NCBI RefSeq assembly: GCF_020804225.1
Contig: NZ_WJBI01000001.1
Coordinates: 542,681-606,680, forward strand
From: Methanosarcina sp. DH2
Lineage (GTDB): Archaea; Halobacteriota; Methanosarcinia; Methanosarcinales; Methanosarcinaceae
Length of the DNA: 64,000 bases
Direction: 5' to 3'
In this document: one piece after another, positions 19,108-29,026 of the stretch
Numbering within the stretch: the first letter of the stretch is position 1
Layout of the letters: each line of letters starts with the position of its first letter
Notes under the pieces: model-generated
What the model saw: the letters and a program-made list of their open reading frames with translations, nothing else
Databases searched by the model: none
Told to the model about the DNA's origin: nothing
Made by a program: the position numbers and the translations under genes

Positions 19108-19488
19108 ATGAATAAAAAAAAGAAATCATTGCTTGCAGTTGCTTTTATTGCTGGTGTGTTCCTTATAGGGTTATATGGAGTTGACTCTTCAGACGGATAC
19201 CTTGCGGTATCCGAGCTTCTCTCTGACCCTCAGGGTTATACCGGCCAGATTATAAATGCCATGGGAATTGTAGAGGATGGAAGCCTTGAAAAATCTCCTG
19301 GCATAACGTCATTTGAACTGAAAGACGAAAATGATGAAAACCTTAAGATACATGTGAATTATGTAGGAGATCTCCCTCCCAATCTTGCCGAAGGAAAACA
19401 GGTGACCATCACCGGAACAATGATTTCCGAATCTACGTTTGAGGCAAATAAGATAGTTACCGGATGCCCGTCAAAGTATACGGAGTAA
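19108..19488 (+). CDS. ccmE: Cytochrome c maturation haem chaperone CcmE (CXXXY type)
   Basis: 126 residues: a basic start, one membrane anchor (about 8-25), then an OB-fold domain with YLAVSELLSDPQGYTGQIIN and a final strand, outside the membrane. The haem-attachment site appears as CPSKY near residue 120, the C-x-x-x-Y form known from archaea and some sulfate reducers in place of the bacterial H-x-x-x-Y. CcmE carries haem to apocytochromes c. It lies between ccmD and a prenyl diphosphate synthase, whose GGAG ribosome site overlaps the end of ccmE. Confidence 0.85.
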   Translation: MNKKKKSLLAVAFIAGVFLIGLYGVDSSDGYLAVSELLSDPQGYTGQIINAMGIVEDGSLEKSPGITSFELKDENDENLKIHVNYVGDLPPNLAEGKQVTITGTMISESTFEANKIVTGCPSKYTE

Positions 19489-19493
19489 TATTG

Positions 19494-20351
19494 ATGAATA
19501 TTGAAGAATGGGAAGAATACAGATATGTAGAAGCCGGGATCGAGGACTCAATTGCCCGAATAGAGGACTCCGGCTTAAAAAAAATGGTTGGGCATGTCTG
19601 TCATTCCGGTGGAAAACGAATTCGACCAATTATCCTCCTTCTGGTCAGTGAGATCTGTTCAGGCTCATATTCCCGGAGTCTTAATGCAGCCCTTGCCGTT
19701 GAAATGATGCACTCGGCTTCCTTAATTCACGATGACTTGCTGGACCAGGGGCTTATCCGGAGAAATATGCCTTCTGCCCCTGAGAAATTCGGGCCTTCCA
19801 GAGCGTTGCTCTGTGGAGACTATCTTATTGCAAAATCAATTGCATTCATTTCTCCTTATGGGGAAAAGGTAGTTCGAGATTTCGGAAAGGCGGGAATGGA
19901 TATGGCTGAAGGGGAAGTCCTTGACCTGAGGCTTGATGATGATAACTTCGGAGAGAGCGATTATTTCAAATGCATCTATAAGAAAACGGCTTCTTTATTC
20001 GCAATCAGTGCATCCATCGGGGCTTATACGGGAGGAGCTGATGAGACGCTTGCAGAACGTTTTAGCTTTTTCGGTAATGCTCTCGGAACCGCATACCAGA
20101 TTGTTGACGATATCCTTGAGTTTCTTGAAGTGGTCGAGGGTAAAGAGTCTAAATTCACATCTGAAACCCTGCCGCACATCTACATGAGAAACATGTCAAA
20201 GGAAGAAGCCTTAAAGAAGTCTATGGATTCTGTAAAGCTGCACGTTAGTGCCGCAAAAGAAACCCTGGGGACATTCCGAGAATGTCCGGCAAGGAACAAA
20301 CTTTTTCAGATAACCGATTATATTACCGTTGACATGCTTGAGAATGTCTGA
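19494..20351 (+). CDS. Polyprenyl diphosphate synthase, trans type
   Basis: 285 residues from MNIEEWEEYR, with GGAG nine bases upstream. Family motifs: GGKRIRP (about 38), the first Asp-rich motif HDDLLDQ (about 79-85), and a second one altered to QIVDDILEFLE (about 204). The usual DDxxD ends in Glu here. It condenses isopentenyl diphosphate units into a linear chain; by family and genus it may make the C25 geranylfarnesyl chain for the side chain of methanophenazine, an inference. It is coupled to ccmE upstream (five-base gap) and a radical SAM gene downstream. Confidence 0.88.
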   Translation: MNIEEWEEYRYVEAGIEDSIARIEDSGLKKMVGHVCHSGGKRIRPIILLLVSEICSGSYSRSLNAALAVEMMHSASLIHDDLLDQGLIRRNMPSAPEKFGPSRALLCGDYLIAKSIAFISPYGEKVVRDFGKAGMDMAEGEVLDLRLDDDNFGESDYFKCIYKKTASLFAISASIGAYTGGADETLAERFSFFGNALGTAYQIVDDILEFLEVVEGKESKFTSETLPHIYMRNMSKEEALKKSMDSVKLHVSAAKETLGTFRECPARNKLFQITDYITVDMLENV

Positions 20352-20489
20352 CTAAATCTCACTTTTCCTGAAAAATGAATTGATTTTGCCGAACTTCTAT
20401 TTATATAATGCCAAAAATGATATAATTCAGTTTCTTAATTCAAACTTAAAAAGTTCCAGCTTTTGCCACTAACTTTATCAGGTGTATCC

Positions 20490-21671
20490 ATGCGAGTATA
20501 TGATAGTCCGGTGATTAAGGTAAATGCCAGCACAGAAAATGAAAAACTGGTTCTCGATGCAGAGGGCCCTCTTTCCCAGCTTGCAAAACCTTTTCTGAAA
20601 CGTATAAACAACATCTTTGCGGAAGAAAAACCCATTTCAATAAGTGAAGACGAGATTATTTTTTCTACCTGGATTCCTCCTATCCCGGGTCCTGTTTTCA
20701 GCCGGGCCATAAGCGCTGAAATTGCAGCCATAAGGAAGAAGCGGGTTCCTGACCAATTTTCAATAGGTATTACTGCCCGCTGCCCAAACCGGTGTATTCA
20801 CTGCGGAGCAGCCGATATCAAACCTGAAAAGGAACTGACCCTTGATGAGATCTGTAATGCTGTGGACCAGAGCCTTGACCTCGGAGCCTATCTGATTTCC
20901 TTTGACGGCGGAGAGACGATGCTCAGAAACGATCTCGTTGAGATGGTATCCAGGGTAGACAAGACAAAGGCAATTGCCACTTGTTTTACTTCTGGCTTCA
21001 AGCTATCCGAAGAGCGGGCAAGAGCACTTAAAGATGCAGGCCTGTACGCTGCCAGGATCAGCCTGGACAGTCCCTTTGAAGCTGAGCATGACCGTATCAG
21101 GGGCCGGAGCGGCGCATACCGGGATGCGGTTGACGGAATAAAAAATGCAGGCGCTGCAGGAATCCTTACTGACGCGTTTGTGGTTGTTTCTCCGCATAAT
21201 ATCGACGATCTTGAGGAGTTCTATTCCCTTGCAGCCGATCTGGAAATGTCGGAAATGTCTATCTATGAGATCATTGCAGTAGGGCGCTGGCTTGAACATG
21301 AGGATGAGGTAATAAGCGAGAAGGATGTATCCAGGCTTCAGACATTCCAGAAAGCTATGAACAGCAAACCCGAAGGCCCAAGGGTAACAGCTTTTCCTTA
21401 TTTTATGGGTCCTGAACTTTTCGGATGCTTTGCCGGCAGGCGCTGGATGCATGCCGCTTCGGATGGAGAGGTTATGCCCTGTGCATATACCCCACTCTCT
21501 TTTGGCAATATCTGCGAAGAGCCCCTTGAAACTATCTGGAAACGCATGGGGAAGCATAATGCCTACAAGAAGGATGACGCAGCTTACTGTATGATGCGAA
21601 ACCCTGACTTCCGGAAGGAGTATATACATACTATCCCCAAAGGAGCCAGGATCCCTTATAGGCTTAAGTAA
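20490..21671 (+). CDS. Radical SAM protein with SPASM-like C-terminus
   Basis: 393 residues. The cluster-binding motif C-x3-C-x2-C is seen as RCPNRCIHCGA (about 97-106), followed by FDGGETMLR, the glycine-rich SAM-binding strand. A C-terminal Cys-containing stretch (EVMPCAYTPLSFGNI, then YCMM) resembles a SPASM or twitch auxiliary-cluster region. The first 75 residues form an extra N-terminal domain. AGGTG lies five bases before the ATG at 20490. Substrate unknown; its neighbours suggest a membrane electron-carrier pathway such as methanophenazine. T-rich DNA follows the stop. Confidence 0.85.
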   Translation: MRVYDSPVIKVNASTENEKLVLDAEGPLSQLAKPFLKRINNIFAEEKPISISEDEIIFSTWIPPIPGPVFSRAISAEIAAIRKKRVPDQFSIGITARCPNRCIHCGAADIKPEKELTLDEICNAVDQSLDLGAYLISFDGGETMLRNDLVEMVSRVDKTKAIATCFTSGFKLSEERARALKDAGLYAARISLDSPFEAEHDRIRGRSGAYRDAVDGIKNAGAAGILTDAFVVVSPHNIDDLEEFYSLAADLEMSEMSIYEIIAVGRWLEHEDEVISEKDVSRLQTFQKAMNSKPEGPRVTAFPYFMGPELFGCFAGRRWMHAASDGEVMPCAYTPLSFGNICEEPLETIWKRMGKHNAYKKDDAAYCMMRNPDFRKEYIHTIPKGARIPYRLK

Positions 21672-22504
21672 TTTCCTTTCTCGCTTTAAAAGGAAATTTT
21701 ACTTACTTCGGCTTTCCTGCTTTTTCAGGATCTCTTTTTTTTGGATTTTTTTTACATTACTCCCTCTTTTTTCTCTTTTGTCTTCATATTTTTCTGCAGT
21801 ATTTTCTCTATGTTTTAAGGTTTGATGGGAATTTTTCAATTATTATTTATTCATTTTCTTTCTAAACTTTTGTCGAATAATAAAAGCTTTATTTCGAATC
21901 TTTCTCTGGAATTACTCTCTTTTATTCCCTGTCTCCGAGCAGTAATTTTTCATTCCCTGAGTTTTGTATACATATTCTGAATAAAATCTCTATTTAAATG
22001 AGATCCATACACCTCTAAAAATAACTTGTTTGCCTTTGTGAAAAATGGTTTACATTACTCGAAAATACATTTTCTATTTTAAAAAATTGTTCTATCTCTC
22101 ACCCTGAATAAATTCATTTTTTTCTTTTTTAAAATCGCTTTAAATCTCCTACTTCTAAAAGCAATGCTGTCTGTGTTTTAAGGCTAATACTGGCATGTAA
22201 TTTATTTTACAAAGTCTTAAATCAAAGCTGTAAATTCACATTTATTTTAAAATGACCTTCAAACCATCTATTAAAACATTAATGTGAAATAGTTATTTTT
22301 ATGGCTTTATTATCCTTTTATGCAGGTAAGAGTCAGTATTTTTTACCAATTAATTATATTCTACTGTTTCTATTTAATTATTTTTTACTGTTATATTTAA
22401 TCTTTTGGATTTAAACCATATATTTTGCTATTTATATTACTAAATTTCTTAAAAATTCCCTTCCAATTTGATATGTAACTAATAATCATTATAATTATTC
22501 CTCT
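21672..22504. other. Long T-rich intergenic region
   Basis: About 830 bases between the radical SAM gene and the ATP synthase promoter. Runs such as TCTTTTTTTTGGATTTTTTTTAC right after the stop look like transcription stops. The rest is AT-rich with no supportable gene on either strand. Confidence 0.5.
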
Positions 22505-22548
22505 CTTCTTCGACAAAACCGAAGCTGTTATATAGTTCTTTCGCGAAG
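22505..22548 (+). promoter_or_regulatory. ATP synthase operon promoter with CTTCG dyad
   Basis: CTTCG-ACAAAAC-CGAAG forms an inverted repeat (22509-22525 region) immediately upstream of GCTGTTATATAG, whose TTATATAG (22528-22535) is a good TATA box. Transcription would start near 22558, giving a leader of about 70 bases that contains CTCC-ATT-GGAG. The same 44-bp block occurs at 36605-36648 with few changes. The dyad may bind a regulator. Confidence 0.65.
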
Positions 22549-22627
22549 GATTTGTTAACTACCTCCATTGGAGTAGGGATTTTTAATTATTAATTTATAT
22601 ATTAAATTTTGAGAGACGGAGATTCAC

Positions 22628-22957
22628 ATGGCTAAAAATGAAATCTTATCCGAAATAAAAAAAGCGGAAGAGAGCGCTAAATCAATGGTTGACGATGCCA
22701 TTGATTCCAAAAACAAGCGCATCTCCGATGCTCGGGCTGAAGCCAGGGAAATCCTGAGGCAGGCCGAAACCGATGCACATAAAGCTGCACAAGACTCTTT
22801 TAAAGTAGGTGAAGAAAAGATCCTGGAGGAAAGAGATAAGATCGTCAACGATGGTGAAAAAAACGCATTAGCCATGTCCCAAAAAGCTCAAGCTAATATC
22901 GACAAATCCGTCAATTACCTAGTACAGGAGTTTGAGAGGGCGGTCCTTAATGAGTAG
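22628..22957 (+). CDS. ahaH: A1Ao ATP synthase subunit H
   Basis: 109-residue, almost wholly helical charged protein ([20 protein letters not shown]) that pairs with subunit E to form the peripheral stalk. GGAGATT precedes the ATG. It is the first gene of the aha operon, with its stop overlapping the ahaI start by eight bases. Confidence 0.9.
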   Translation: MAKNEILSEIKKAEESAKSMVDDAIDSKNKRISDARAEAREILRQAETDAHKAAQDSFKVGEEKILEERDKIVNDGEKNALAMSQKAQANIDKSVNYLVQEFERAVLNE

Positions 22958-24899
22958 ACCTAAAGAGATGACAAGGGCCGTCATTGTCGGGCATAAAAGC
23001 ATTCTAAAAGAAACCATCGATTCATTGCATGATACGAATCTCTTTCATATTGAAGATTTTGTCGAAGACGAGTCTGGTTTTAAGATCAGCAAGCCATTGA
23101 AAAACGCAGAAGAAGTCTCGAAAAAGCTTGTGAAGATCCGTTCTATCGCCAATTATTTGGGGATTGTAAAAAAAGAACCGGTAGTTCAGAAAACTGACTC
23201 TGTTCTGCGCGACCTTGATTCGAAGCTGAATGAGCTGGACAGGGCAATTGCAACCAAAACAGAATCAATTGCTCAGCTTGATAATGAGTTGAAAGACCTG
23301 GATTCCCAGAAGAGGGAGATCCTGCCTTATCTGTCCATCAATCTTGATTTCGATGATTACCGTGGCTACGAGAGCCTTAAGGTTTTCGCAGGTATGGTAA
23401 AAGGAAGCCTGGATGGAAGTCAGATTTCAAGCATCACCAAAGCTTATGAACTGTACTATGACCCTCAATCAAAAGCGGTCGTATTGTTTGTAGCCAAAAG
23501 CGATGCCGACAGAGTTTACGAAGTACTTCAGGATCTTGGATTCAGAGAACTCAGAGTTCCGGAAAGAGGTGGTGTCCCAAGCGAGCTGTTAAGATTTATC
23601 GAACAGAAAGAAGCCGAAGTCACCAGAAAGATCGAGTCCTTAAGGGTTGACATCGAATCCTTGAAAGCCAAGTATGCCGATTTCATCCTTGCCAGTGACG
23701 AGATCTTGAGCATCGAGAGTCAGAAGGCAGAATTGCCTCTAAGAATAGCTACATCTGCAAACGCATTCATAATCGAAGGCTGGACTCCAACCGAGGATTA
23801 TGACAAAGTTGTCAGTGCAGTCAACAGTGCCACTAATGGCAAGGCATACGTCACAAGCCTCGAAATTGATGAAGAGGAAGAGGAGCATGTCCCTGTTGAG
23901 TACAACAACTCAAAAATTGCAGCGCCGATGCAGCAGATCATGGACCTGTATTCCAGGCCCAAGTATACTGAACTCGATCCATCCTCAGTGATCTTAATTA
24001 CTTTCCCACTGATGTATGGGCTGATTCTCGGAGACATCGGATATGCACTGATATTGGGAGCAATTGCACTGGCTGTCAAAAAGGCAGTAAAGTCAGATGC
24101 AGTGAAGCCTCTCATGGACATTCTGATCTATTGTCAGATATCAACATTTATATTCGGAATTATTTATGGCGAGTTCTTAGGGTTCTCGTTAGCGAGTCTT
24201 CATACTGCGCACGGTGTAGTTCCGGGCCTGATTCCTGGCTGGGAAACTATTGTTCTGTTTGAAGGGCTCGGAGGCGAGGAATTTACGTTCCCTGTCCACA
24301 GGACTCACATGGTAATGACTATGATTGCAGCAACTGTCACAATAGGACTGCTTCAACTTAATCTCGGGTTCCTGCTCGGATTTGCAAACATCTCCAGGCA
24401 CCACGGAATGAAGCATGCGGTTCTTGAAAAAGGCAGTTGGCTTGTTATTCAGCTCGGTGCACTCGTTGCAGCTATCGGCTACCTTGGCGGCAATTCGGGA
24501 CTGGCTTACGTCGGTGCTGGAATTCTTGTTCTCGGAATTGTGATGCTCACCATGGGTGAAGGTATCAAAGGTCCGATTGAGTTGCCATCTCTTATGGGTA
24601 ATGCATTGTCGTATGCCCGTATTATCGCAGTCGGTCTGTCTTCGATTTACATCGCTTCAACGGTCAATGATATTGCTTTTGAAATGATCTGGTCTGATCA
24701 CTCCAAGATCGGTTTCTTAGCAGTAGCTGCAATACTTGTGTTTATACTCGGACATGCTCTTAACACTGTCTTGAGTATCATCGCTCCCGGGCTGCACGCA
24801 CTCAGGTTGCAGTACGTAGAGTTCTTCGGAAAATTCTACGAAGGCGGGGGCAGAAAGTACAACCCATTCGGATACATAAGAAAATACACGGAGGAATAA
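22950..24899 (+). CDS. ahaI: A1Ao ATP synthase subunit I (a subunit)
   Basis: 649 residues from [15 protein letters not shown]. The N-terminal half (1-340) is soluble with coiled coils and attaches the peripheral stalks. The C-terminal half has seven to eight membrane helices and forms the ion path along the K ring, with the conserved region [15 protein letters not shown] (about 555-570) carrying the essential Arg. The start at 22950 overlaps the end of ahaH. Family length and order are normal. Confidence 0.95.
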   Translation: MSRPKEMTRAVIVGHKSILKETIDSLHDTNLFHIEDFVEDESGFKISKPLKNAEEVSKKLVKIRSIANYLGIVKKEPVVQKTDSVLRDLDSKLNELDRAIATKTESIAQLDNELKDLDSQKREILPYLSINLDFDDYRGYESLKVFAGMVKGSLDGSQISSITKAYELYYDPQSKAVVLFVAKSDADRVYEVLQDLGFRELRVPERGGVPSELLRFIEQKEAEVTRKIESLRVDIESLKAKYADFILASDEILSIESQKAELPLRIATSANAFIIEGWTPTEDYDKVVSAVNSATNGKAYVTSLEIDEEEEEHVPVEYNNSKIAAPMQQIMDLYSRPKYTELDPSSVILITFPLMYGLILGDIGYALILGAIALAVKKAVKSDAVKPLMDILIYCQISTFIFGIIYGEFLGFSLASLHTAHGVVPGLIPGWETIVLFEGLGGEEFTFPVHRTHMVMTMIAATVTIGLLQLNLGFLLGFANISRHHGMKHAVLEKGSWLVIQLGALVAAIGYLGGNSGLAYVGAGILVLGIVMLTMGEGIKGPIELPSLMGNALSYARIIAVGLSSIYIASTVNDIAFEMIWSDHSKIGFLAVAAILVFILGHALNTVLSIIAPGLHALRLQYVEFFGKFYEGGGRKYNPFGYIRKYTEE

Positions 24900-24903
24900 A
24901 AAC

Positions 24904-25152
24904 ATGGTAGGAGAAGAATTAGTTGGTGGACCTTTCCTGGACGCAGACGGAATGAAAGCACTCGGTGCAGCACTCGCAATCACAGTAACTGGGCTTGCAT
25001 CTGCATGGGCTGAAAAGGAAATCGGTACCGCAGCAATCGGCGCTATGGCAGAAAACGAAGGGTTATTCGGTAAGGGTCTTATCCTTACTGTCATTCCTGA
25101 AACCATCGTTATCTTCGGTCTTGTCGTTGCATTGCTTATCAATTCTGCTTAA
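24904..25152 (+). CDS. ahaK: A1Ao ATP synthase proteolipid subunit K (c subunit)
   Basis: 82 residues forming two membrane helices. The ion-binding carboxylate is the Glu in LTVIPETIVIFGLVV (about residue 65) in the second helix. Single-hairpin size means one carboxylate per protomer. Many copies per complex are needed, and the gene is followed by strong RNA structures before ahaE. It follows ahaI by four bases. Confidence 0.96.
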   Translation: MVGEELVGGPFLDADGMKALGAALAITVTGLASAWAEKEIGTAAIGAMAENEGLFGKGLILTVIPETIVIFGLVVALLINSA

Positions 25153-25352
25153 ATTTAAGAGCGCATCTCGCTCTTAAATTTCTTAGAGCATCACTCCGAG
25201 CTTCTCTGGGTGTTTTTTCCTTGCCAGGCGGAGTTGGAGTGGTTATGTGCTCTAAGTTTCCCCTTAGGTATCGTTGCACTCTAAGCAGCTTAGAGTTTCT
25301 GCTCTAAGCTTTAGAGCACTTTTTTGCTCTAAATTTATTTGGAGGTGTAAGC
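25151..25352 (+). promoter_or_regulatory. Structured ahaK-ahaE intergenic region
   Basis: Two hundred bases with nested stem-loops. A perfect 13-pair stem (25151-25163 with 25169-25181, loop CATCT) starts inside the ahaK stop codon. CTTAGAGCA (25182-25190) pairs with TGCTCTAAG (25248-25256) with CACTCC/GGAGTG inside. CTCTAAG-CAG-CTTAGAG and GCTCTAA-GC-TTTAGAGC follow, the last trailed by six T. Likely a partial stop, mRNA-end protection or processing region that raises K over the later subunits. Confidence 0.7.
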
Positions 25353-25904
25353 ATGGGACTAGAGATCGTTATAAAAGATATCCAGGAGGGTGCAAGAGCC
25401 GAGGTTTCACGTATAAAAACCGAAGCCGATGCGAAGGCCTCCGAGATCACAAATGAGGCTAAAGAAGTACAGAAGAAGATGCTCGGGGACAGCCTTGCCA
25501 AGGTGGAAGAGGACCTCCAAAAGCTGCACCAGCAGGTTATATCAAGTGCAAACCTGGAAGTAAAAAGAATTACGCTTAACAAGCGCAAGGAACTTCTAGA
25601 TAGCGTTTATAGCCAGACAGTTGAAAGCATCAAGTCAATGCCGGCGTCCAAAAAAGAAGAGCTGCTGAAGCATATTATTAACAAGTATGAGGCTAGCGGT
25701 GCTAGAATTTATTCTTCTAAGGCTTCAGAAGAGACCGTCAGGAAATTATCTTCATTAACTTATGCTGGTAACATAGACTCTATCGGCGGCGTTGTTATTG
25801 AAAACGAAGACAGGACAATCAGGTTAGACTTCACATATGATTCAATCCTGAAAAACGTGTATGAGCGTTCATTGAAGCAGATATCTGATATTTTATACGG
25901 GTGA
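25353..25904 (+). CDS. ahaE: A1Ao ATP synthase subunit E
   Basis: 183 residues: long N-terminal helix (about 1-90) forming a coiled coil with H, then an alpha/beta head that binds the A/B hexamer (ending in a YERSLKQISDILYG helix). GGAGGTG lies before the ATG, the strongest ribosome site in the operon, consistent with fresh initiation after the structured gap. Confidence 0.93.
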   Translation: MGLEIVIKDIQEGARAEVSRIKTEADAKASEITNEAKEVQKKMLGDSLAKVEEDLQKLHQQVISSANLEVKRITLNKRKELLDSVYSQTVESIKSMPASKKEELLKHIINKYEASGARIYSSKASEETVRKLSSLTYAGNIDSIGGVVIENEDRTIRLDFTYDSILKNVYERSLKQISDILYG

Positions 25905-25910
25905 TTTTCG

Positions 25911-26993
25911 ATGCGGCTTTTGGAGAGACTCTGGGGAAAAAACCCCTACCGAAAATCCGATAAGAAGAAAAAAGGCACTTCTAACTATGCTTATGCCGTA
26001 ACCCGTGTCCGTGCGATGAAGAGTAAGCTGCTTCCTAAAGAAACATATCCGCGGCTTCTCAATATGGGTATTGATGAAATCACCCGCTTTATCCAAGAGT
26101 CTGAATACAAAAACGACGTTGACGAACTGGCAATGAAATACAGCGGTGGCGATCTGGCAGAACATGCATTAAACAGAAATCTTGCGCTCACCTATGATAA
26201 GTTGCTCAGGATCACCTCAGGAGAATTGAATTACCTGATCACTGCATATCTTCGAAGATATGACATCTGGAATGTAAAAACACTTCTCCGCGGGAAAATT
26301 TACAATGCATCCGTTGAGGACATCCTCGAGTCTCTTATTTCTGCCGGGGAGTTTACTTATACCTTCCTGTCAGAACTTGCAGCCAAGGCCACATATCAGG
26401 AAGTCATTGATACCCTGAAAGAGACTGACTACTATCCCCTGCTGCAGGAGTTTGACGGAACTAACCTGGCGTATATAGAAAACGAGCTTGACAAGATGTA
26501 TTATTCAAGCCTGTTTGCCGCAATCGGAAAACCAAGATCCAAGGACCGTAAGCTCTTTGCCAGGTTCATCAAACTCGAAGTCGATGTCAAGAACCTGAGT
26601 AACCTCTTCAGGCTCAAAAAAGCAGGAGTCGAGAAGTCTGATGATATCATGCCCCTTATGATCGAAGGTGGCCTGGAGCTTAAGCCCGAGAAACTGGCAT
26701 CGCTTCCCTATGAACAGTTTATCGATGAACTTCGAAAAACTCAGTACTGGGATGCAATTTCAAGTGTCGCGGGTCTGGAGACGGCTTCTCTGACTATTGT
26801 TGAAAGCAGGCTCATAAGATACTATCTTGAATCTGCAACCACTTACTCGCATGTATCTCCGATCTCAATTGTACCTATTATGGACTATATTATCCATAAA
26901 AATAACGAGGTCAGCAACCTCCGGATCATTTTCAGAGGCAAGGAGGCTAGCCTCGATGATACGCTAATTAAAGACCAGTTGGTGGTTATCTAA
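25911..26993 (+). CDS. ahaC: A1Ao ATP synthase subunit C
   Basis: 360-residue helical protein of the V-type d/C family, forming the funnel that couples the K ring to the central stalk. Typical motifs [17 protein letters not shown] near the start and [13 protein letters not shown] near the end. The ATG follows GGTGATTTTCG. It overlaps ahaF by one base. Confidence 0.94.
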   Translation: MRLLERLWGKNPYRKSDKKKKGTSNYAYAVTRVRAMKSKLLPKETYPRLLNMGIDEITRFIQESEYKNDVDELAMKYSGGDLAEHALNRNLALTYDKLLRITSGELNYLITAYLRRYDIWNVKTLLRGKIYNASVEDILESLISAGEFTYTFLSELAAKATYQEVIDTLKETDYYPLLQEFDGTNLAYIENELDKMYYSSLFAAIGKPRSKDRKLFARFIKLEVDVKNLSNLFRLKKAGVEKSDDIMPLMIEGGLELKPEKLASLPYEQFIDELRKTQYWDAISSVAGLETASLTIVESRLIRYYLESATTYSHVSPISIVPIMDYIIHKNNEVSNLRIIFRGKEASLDDTLIKDQLVVI

Positions 26994-27298
26994 TGGAATT
27001 GGCAGTGATCGGAAAGAGCGAGTTTGTCACGGGCTTCAGGCTGGCTGGTATCAGAAAAGTTTATGAAACTACTGATAACCCAACCACCGAGTCCGCGGTA
27101 AAATCGGTGTTTGAAGATAAGAGTATCGGGATTCTTGTAATGCATAATGATGACATTGGTAATCTGCCGGAAAGTTTAAGGAAAAACTTGAATGAGTCTG
27201 TCCAGCCCACAGTAGTAGCCCTGGGAGGCAGCGGGACAGGCTCAATGAGTTTAAGAGAAAAAATAAAACAAGCGGTAGGTGTTGATTTGTGGAAGTAA
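26993..27298 (+). CDS. ahaF: A1Ao ATP synthase subunit F
   Basis: 101-residue Rossmann-like protein ([18 protein letters not shown]) of the central stalk. ATG overlaps the ahaC stop as TAATGG, so translation is coupled. Its end overlaps the GTG start of ahaA by ten bases. Confidence 0.94.
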   Translation: MELAVIGKSEFVTGFRLAGIRKVYETTDNPTTESAVKSVFEDKSIGILVMHNDDIGNLPESLRKNLNESVQPTVVALGGSGTGSMSLREKIKQAVGVDLWK

Positions 27299-29025
27299 AA
27301 GGTGAAATTTATCGTGTGGCTGGGCCTGTCGTCACCGCCATCGGCTTGCAGGCAAAAATGTATGACCTGGTCAAAGTCGGTAATGAAGGTTTAATGGGTG
27401 AAGTCATCCAGATAGTAGGGCCAAAAACCATCATCCAGGTATACGAAGAGACCGCAGGCGTCAAGCCAGGGGAGCCCTGTGCAACTACAGGAATGTCTCT
27501 GTCTGTGGAACTTGGTCCGGGTCTTCTTTCCAGTATTTATGATGGAGTTCAAAGGCCTCTGCACGTTCTGCTTGAGAAGATGGGCAGCTTCATCCAGAGA
27601 GGTGTCAGTGCAGACGGACTTGATCACAAAAGAATCTGGGAATTCAAACCCATCGTCAAGAAAGGCGACTTTGTAAAAGGTGGAGAAACAATCGGAGTTG
27701 TTCAGGAAACCGTGAATATTGAACACAAAATCATGGTGCCCCCGGATGTCTCAGGTACAATCTCCGAAATTAAGAGCGGAAACTTCACTGTTGTAGACAC
27801 TGTCTGTACTCTGACTAACGGGACCGAGCTGCAACTGATGCACAGGTGGCCTGTCAGAAGACCCAGACCTGTGGCGAAAAAGCTACTGCCCACAAAGCCT
27901 CTGGTTACAGGACAGAGAATCCTCGACGGACTTTTCCCTGTAGCAAAAGGCGGAACAGCTGCAATCCCCGGGCCTTTCGGATCCGGAAAGACTGTTACCC
28001 AGCAGCAGCTTGCAAAGTGGAGTGACACCGAAATTGTGGTCTACATAGGTTGTGGTGAACGAGGAAACGAGATGGCAGATGTTCTGCACGACTTCCCCGA
28101 ACTCGAAGACCCGCAGACCGGAAGGCCACTCATGGAGCGTACTGTTCTTATTGCTAACACTTCAAACATGCCTGTGGCTGCAAGAGAAGCATCTGTATAC
28201 ACAGGGATCACCATTGCGGAATACTACCGTGACATGGGATTAGACGTTTCCCTCATGGCAGACTCCACCTCAAGGTGGGCAGAAGCAATGAGAGAAATTT
28301 CCTCCCGTCTGGAAGAAATGCCTGGTGAAGAAGGTTATCCGGCATACCTGTCTGCAAGGCTCGCCGAATTCTACGAACGTTCCGGTGTTGCACAATCCCT
28401 TTGCGGTGAAACAGGTTCCATTACTGTTATTGGCGCAGTATCTCCTCCTGGCGGTGACTTCTCAGAGCCTGTCACGCAAAATACCCTGCGTATCGTGAAA
28501 GTGTTCTGGGCTCTCGATGCCAAGTTGTCTCAGAGGCGGCACTTCCCAGCTATCAACTGGCTGAACAGTTACAGTCTGTACAAGGAAGATCTCGACGGCT
28601 GGTTTACTGATAATGTGGCTCCTGACTACGTGTCTATGAGGGAAAGAGCAATGGAAATGCTCCAGAGAGAATCCGAACTGCAGGAGATTGTACAGCTTGT
28701 AGGTTCCGACGCTCTTCCAGACGATCAGCAGCTCTTGCTTGAAATTACCCGTATGATCAGGGAAATTTTCCTGCAGCAGAATGCATTCCATCCAATAGAT
28801 ACTTACAGCCCGTTCTCTGAACAGTACAAAATCATGAAGGCAATCATGAAGTTCGGAGACGATGCACAGGAAGCTTTGAAATCGGGTGTTCTGGTTTCGG
28901 AAATTGTCAAGATGTCATCTAAGGATGAGCTTCCTAAGGTTAAGTTTGAGGAGAACTTCGATGCTTCTATGAACGCAGTCCTAGCAAAGATGGATAAGGA
29001 GTTTGCATCCCTGAGAGGTAGGTAA
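27289..29025 (+). CDS. ahaA: A1Ao ATP synthase catalytic subunit A
   Basis: 578 residues starting at GTG ([14 protein letters not shown]) with AGGTG upstream inside ahaF. It holds the catalytic nucleotide site: Walker A GPFGSGKT (about 228-235), GCGERGNEM, and [18 protein letters not shown]. The archaeal-type non-homologous insert (about 110-190) is present. Subunits A and B form the catalytic head. No intein is present. Confidence 0.97.
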   Translation: MEVKGEIYRVAGPVVTAIGLQAKMYDLVKVGNEGLMGEVIQIVGPKTIIQVYEETAGVKPGEPCATTGMSLSVELGPGLLSSIYDGVQRPLHVLLEKMGSFIQRGVSADGLDHKRIWEFKPIVKKGDFVKGGETIGVVQETVNIEHKIMVPPDVSGTISEIKSGNFTVVDTVCTLTNGTELQLMHRWPVRRPRPVAKKLLPTKPLVTGQRILDGLFPVAKGGTAAIPGPFGSGKTVTQQQLAKWSDTEIVVYIGCGERGNEMADVLHDFPELEDPQTGRPLMERTVLIANTSNMPVAAREASVYTGITIAEYYRDMGLDVSLMADSTSRWAEAMREISSRLEEMPGEEGYPAYLSARLAEFYERSGVAQSLCGETGSITVIGAVSPPGGDFSEPVTQNTLRIVKVFWALDAKLSQRRHFPAINWLNSYSLYKEDLDGWFTDNVAPDYVSMRERAMEMLQRESELQEIVQLVGSDALPDDQQLLLEITRMIREIFLQQNAFHPIDTYSPFSEQYKIMKAIMKFGDDAQEALKSGVLVSEIVKMSSKDELPKVKFEENFDASMNAVLAKMDKEFASLRGR

Positions 29026-29026
29026 T

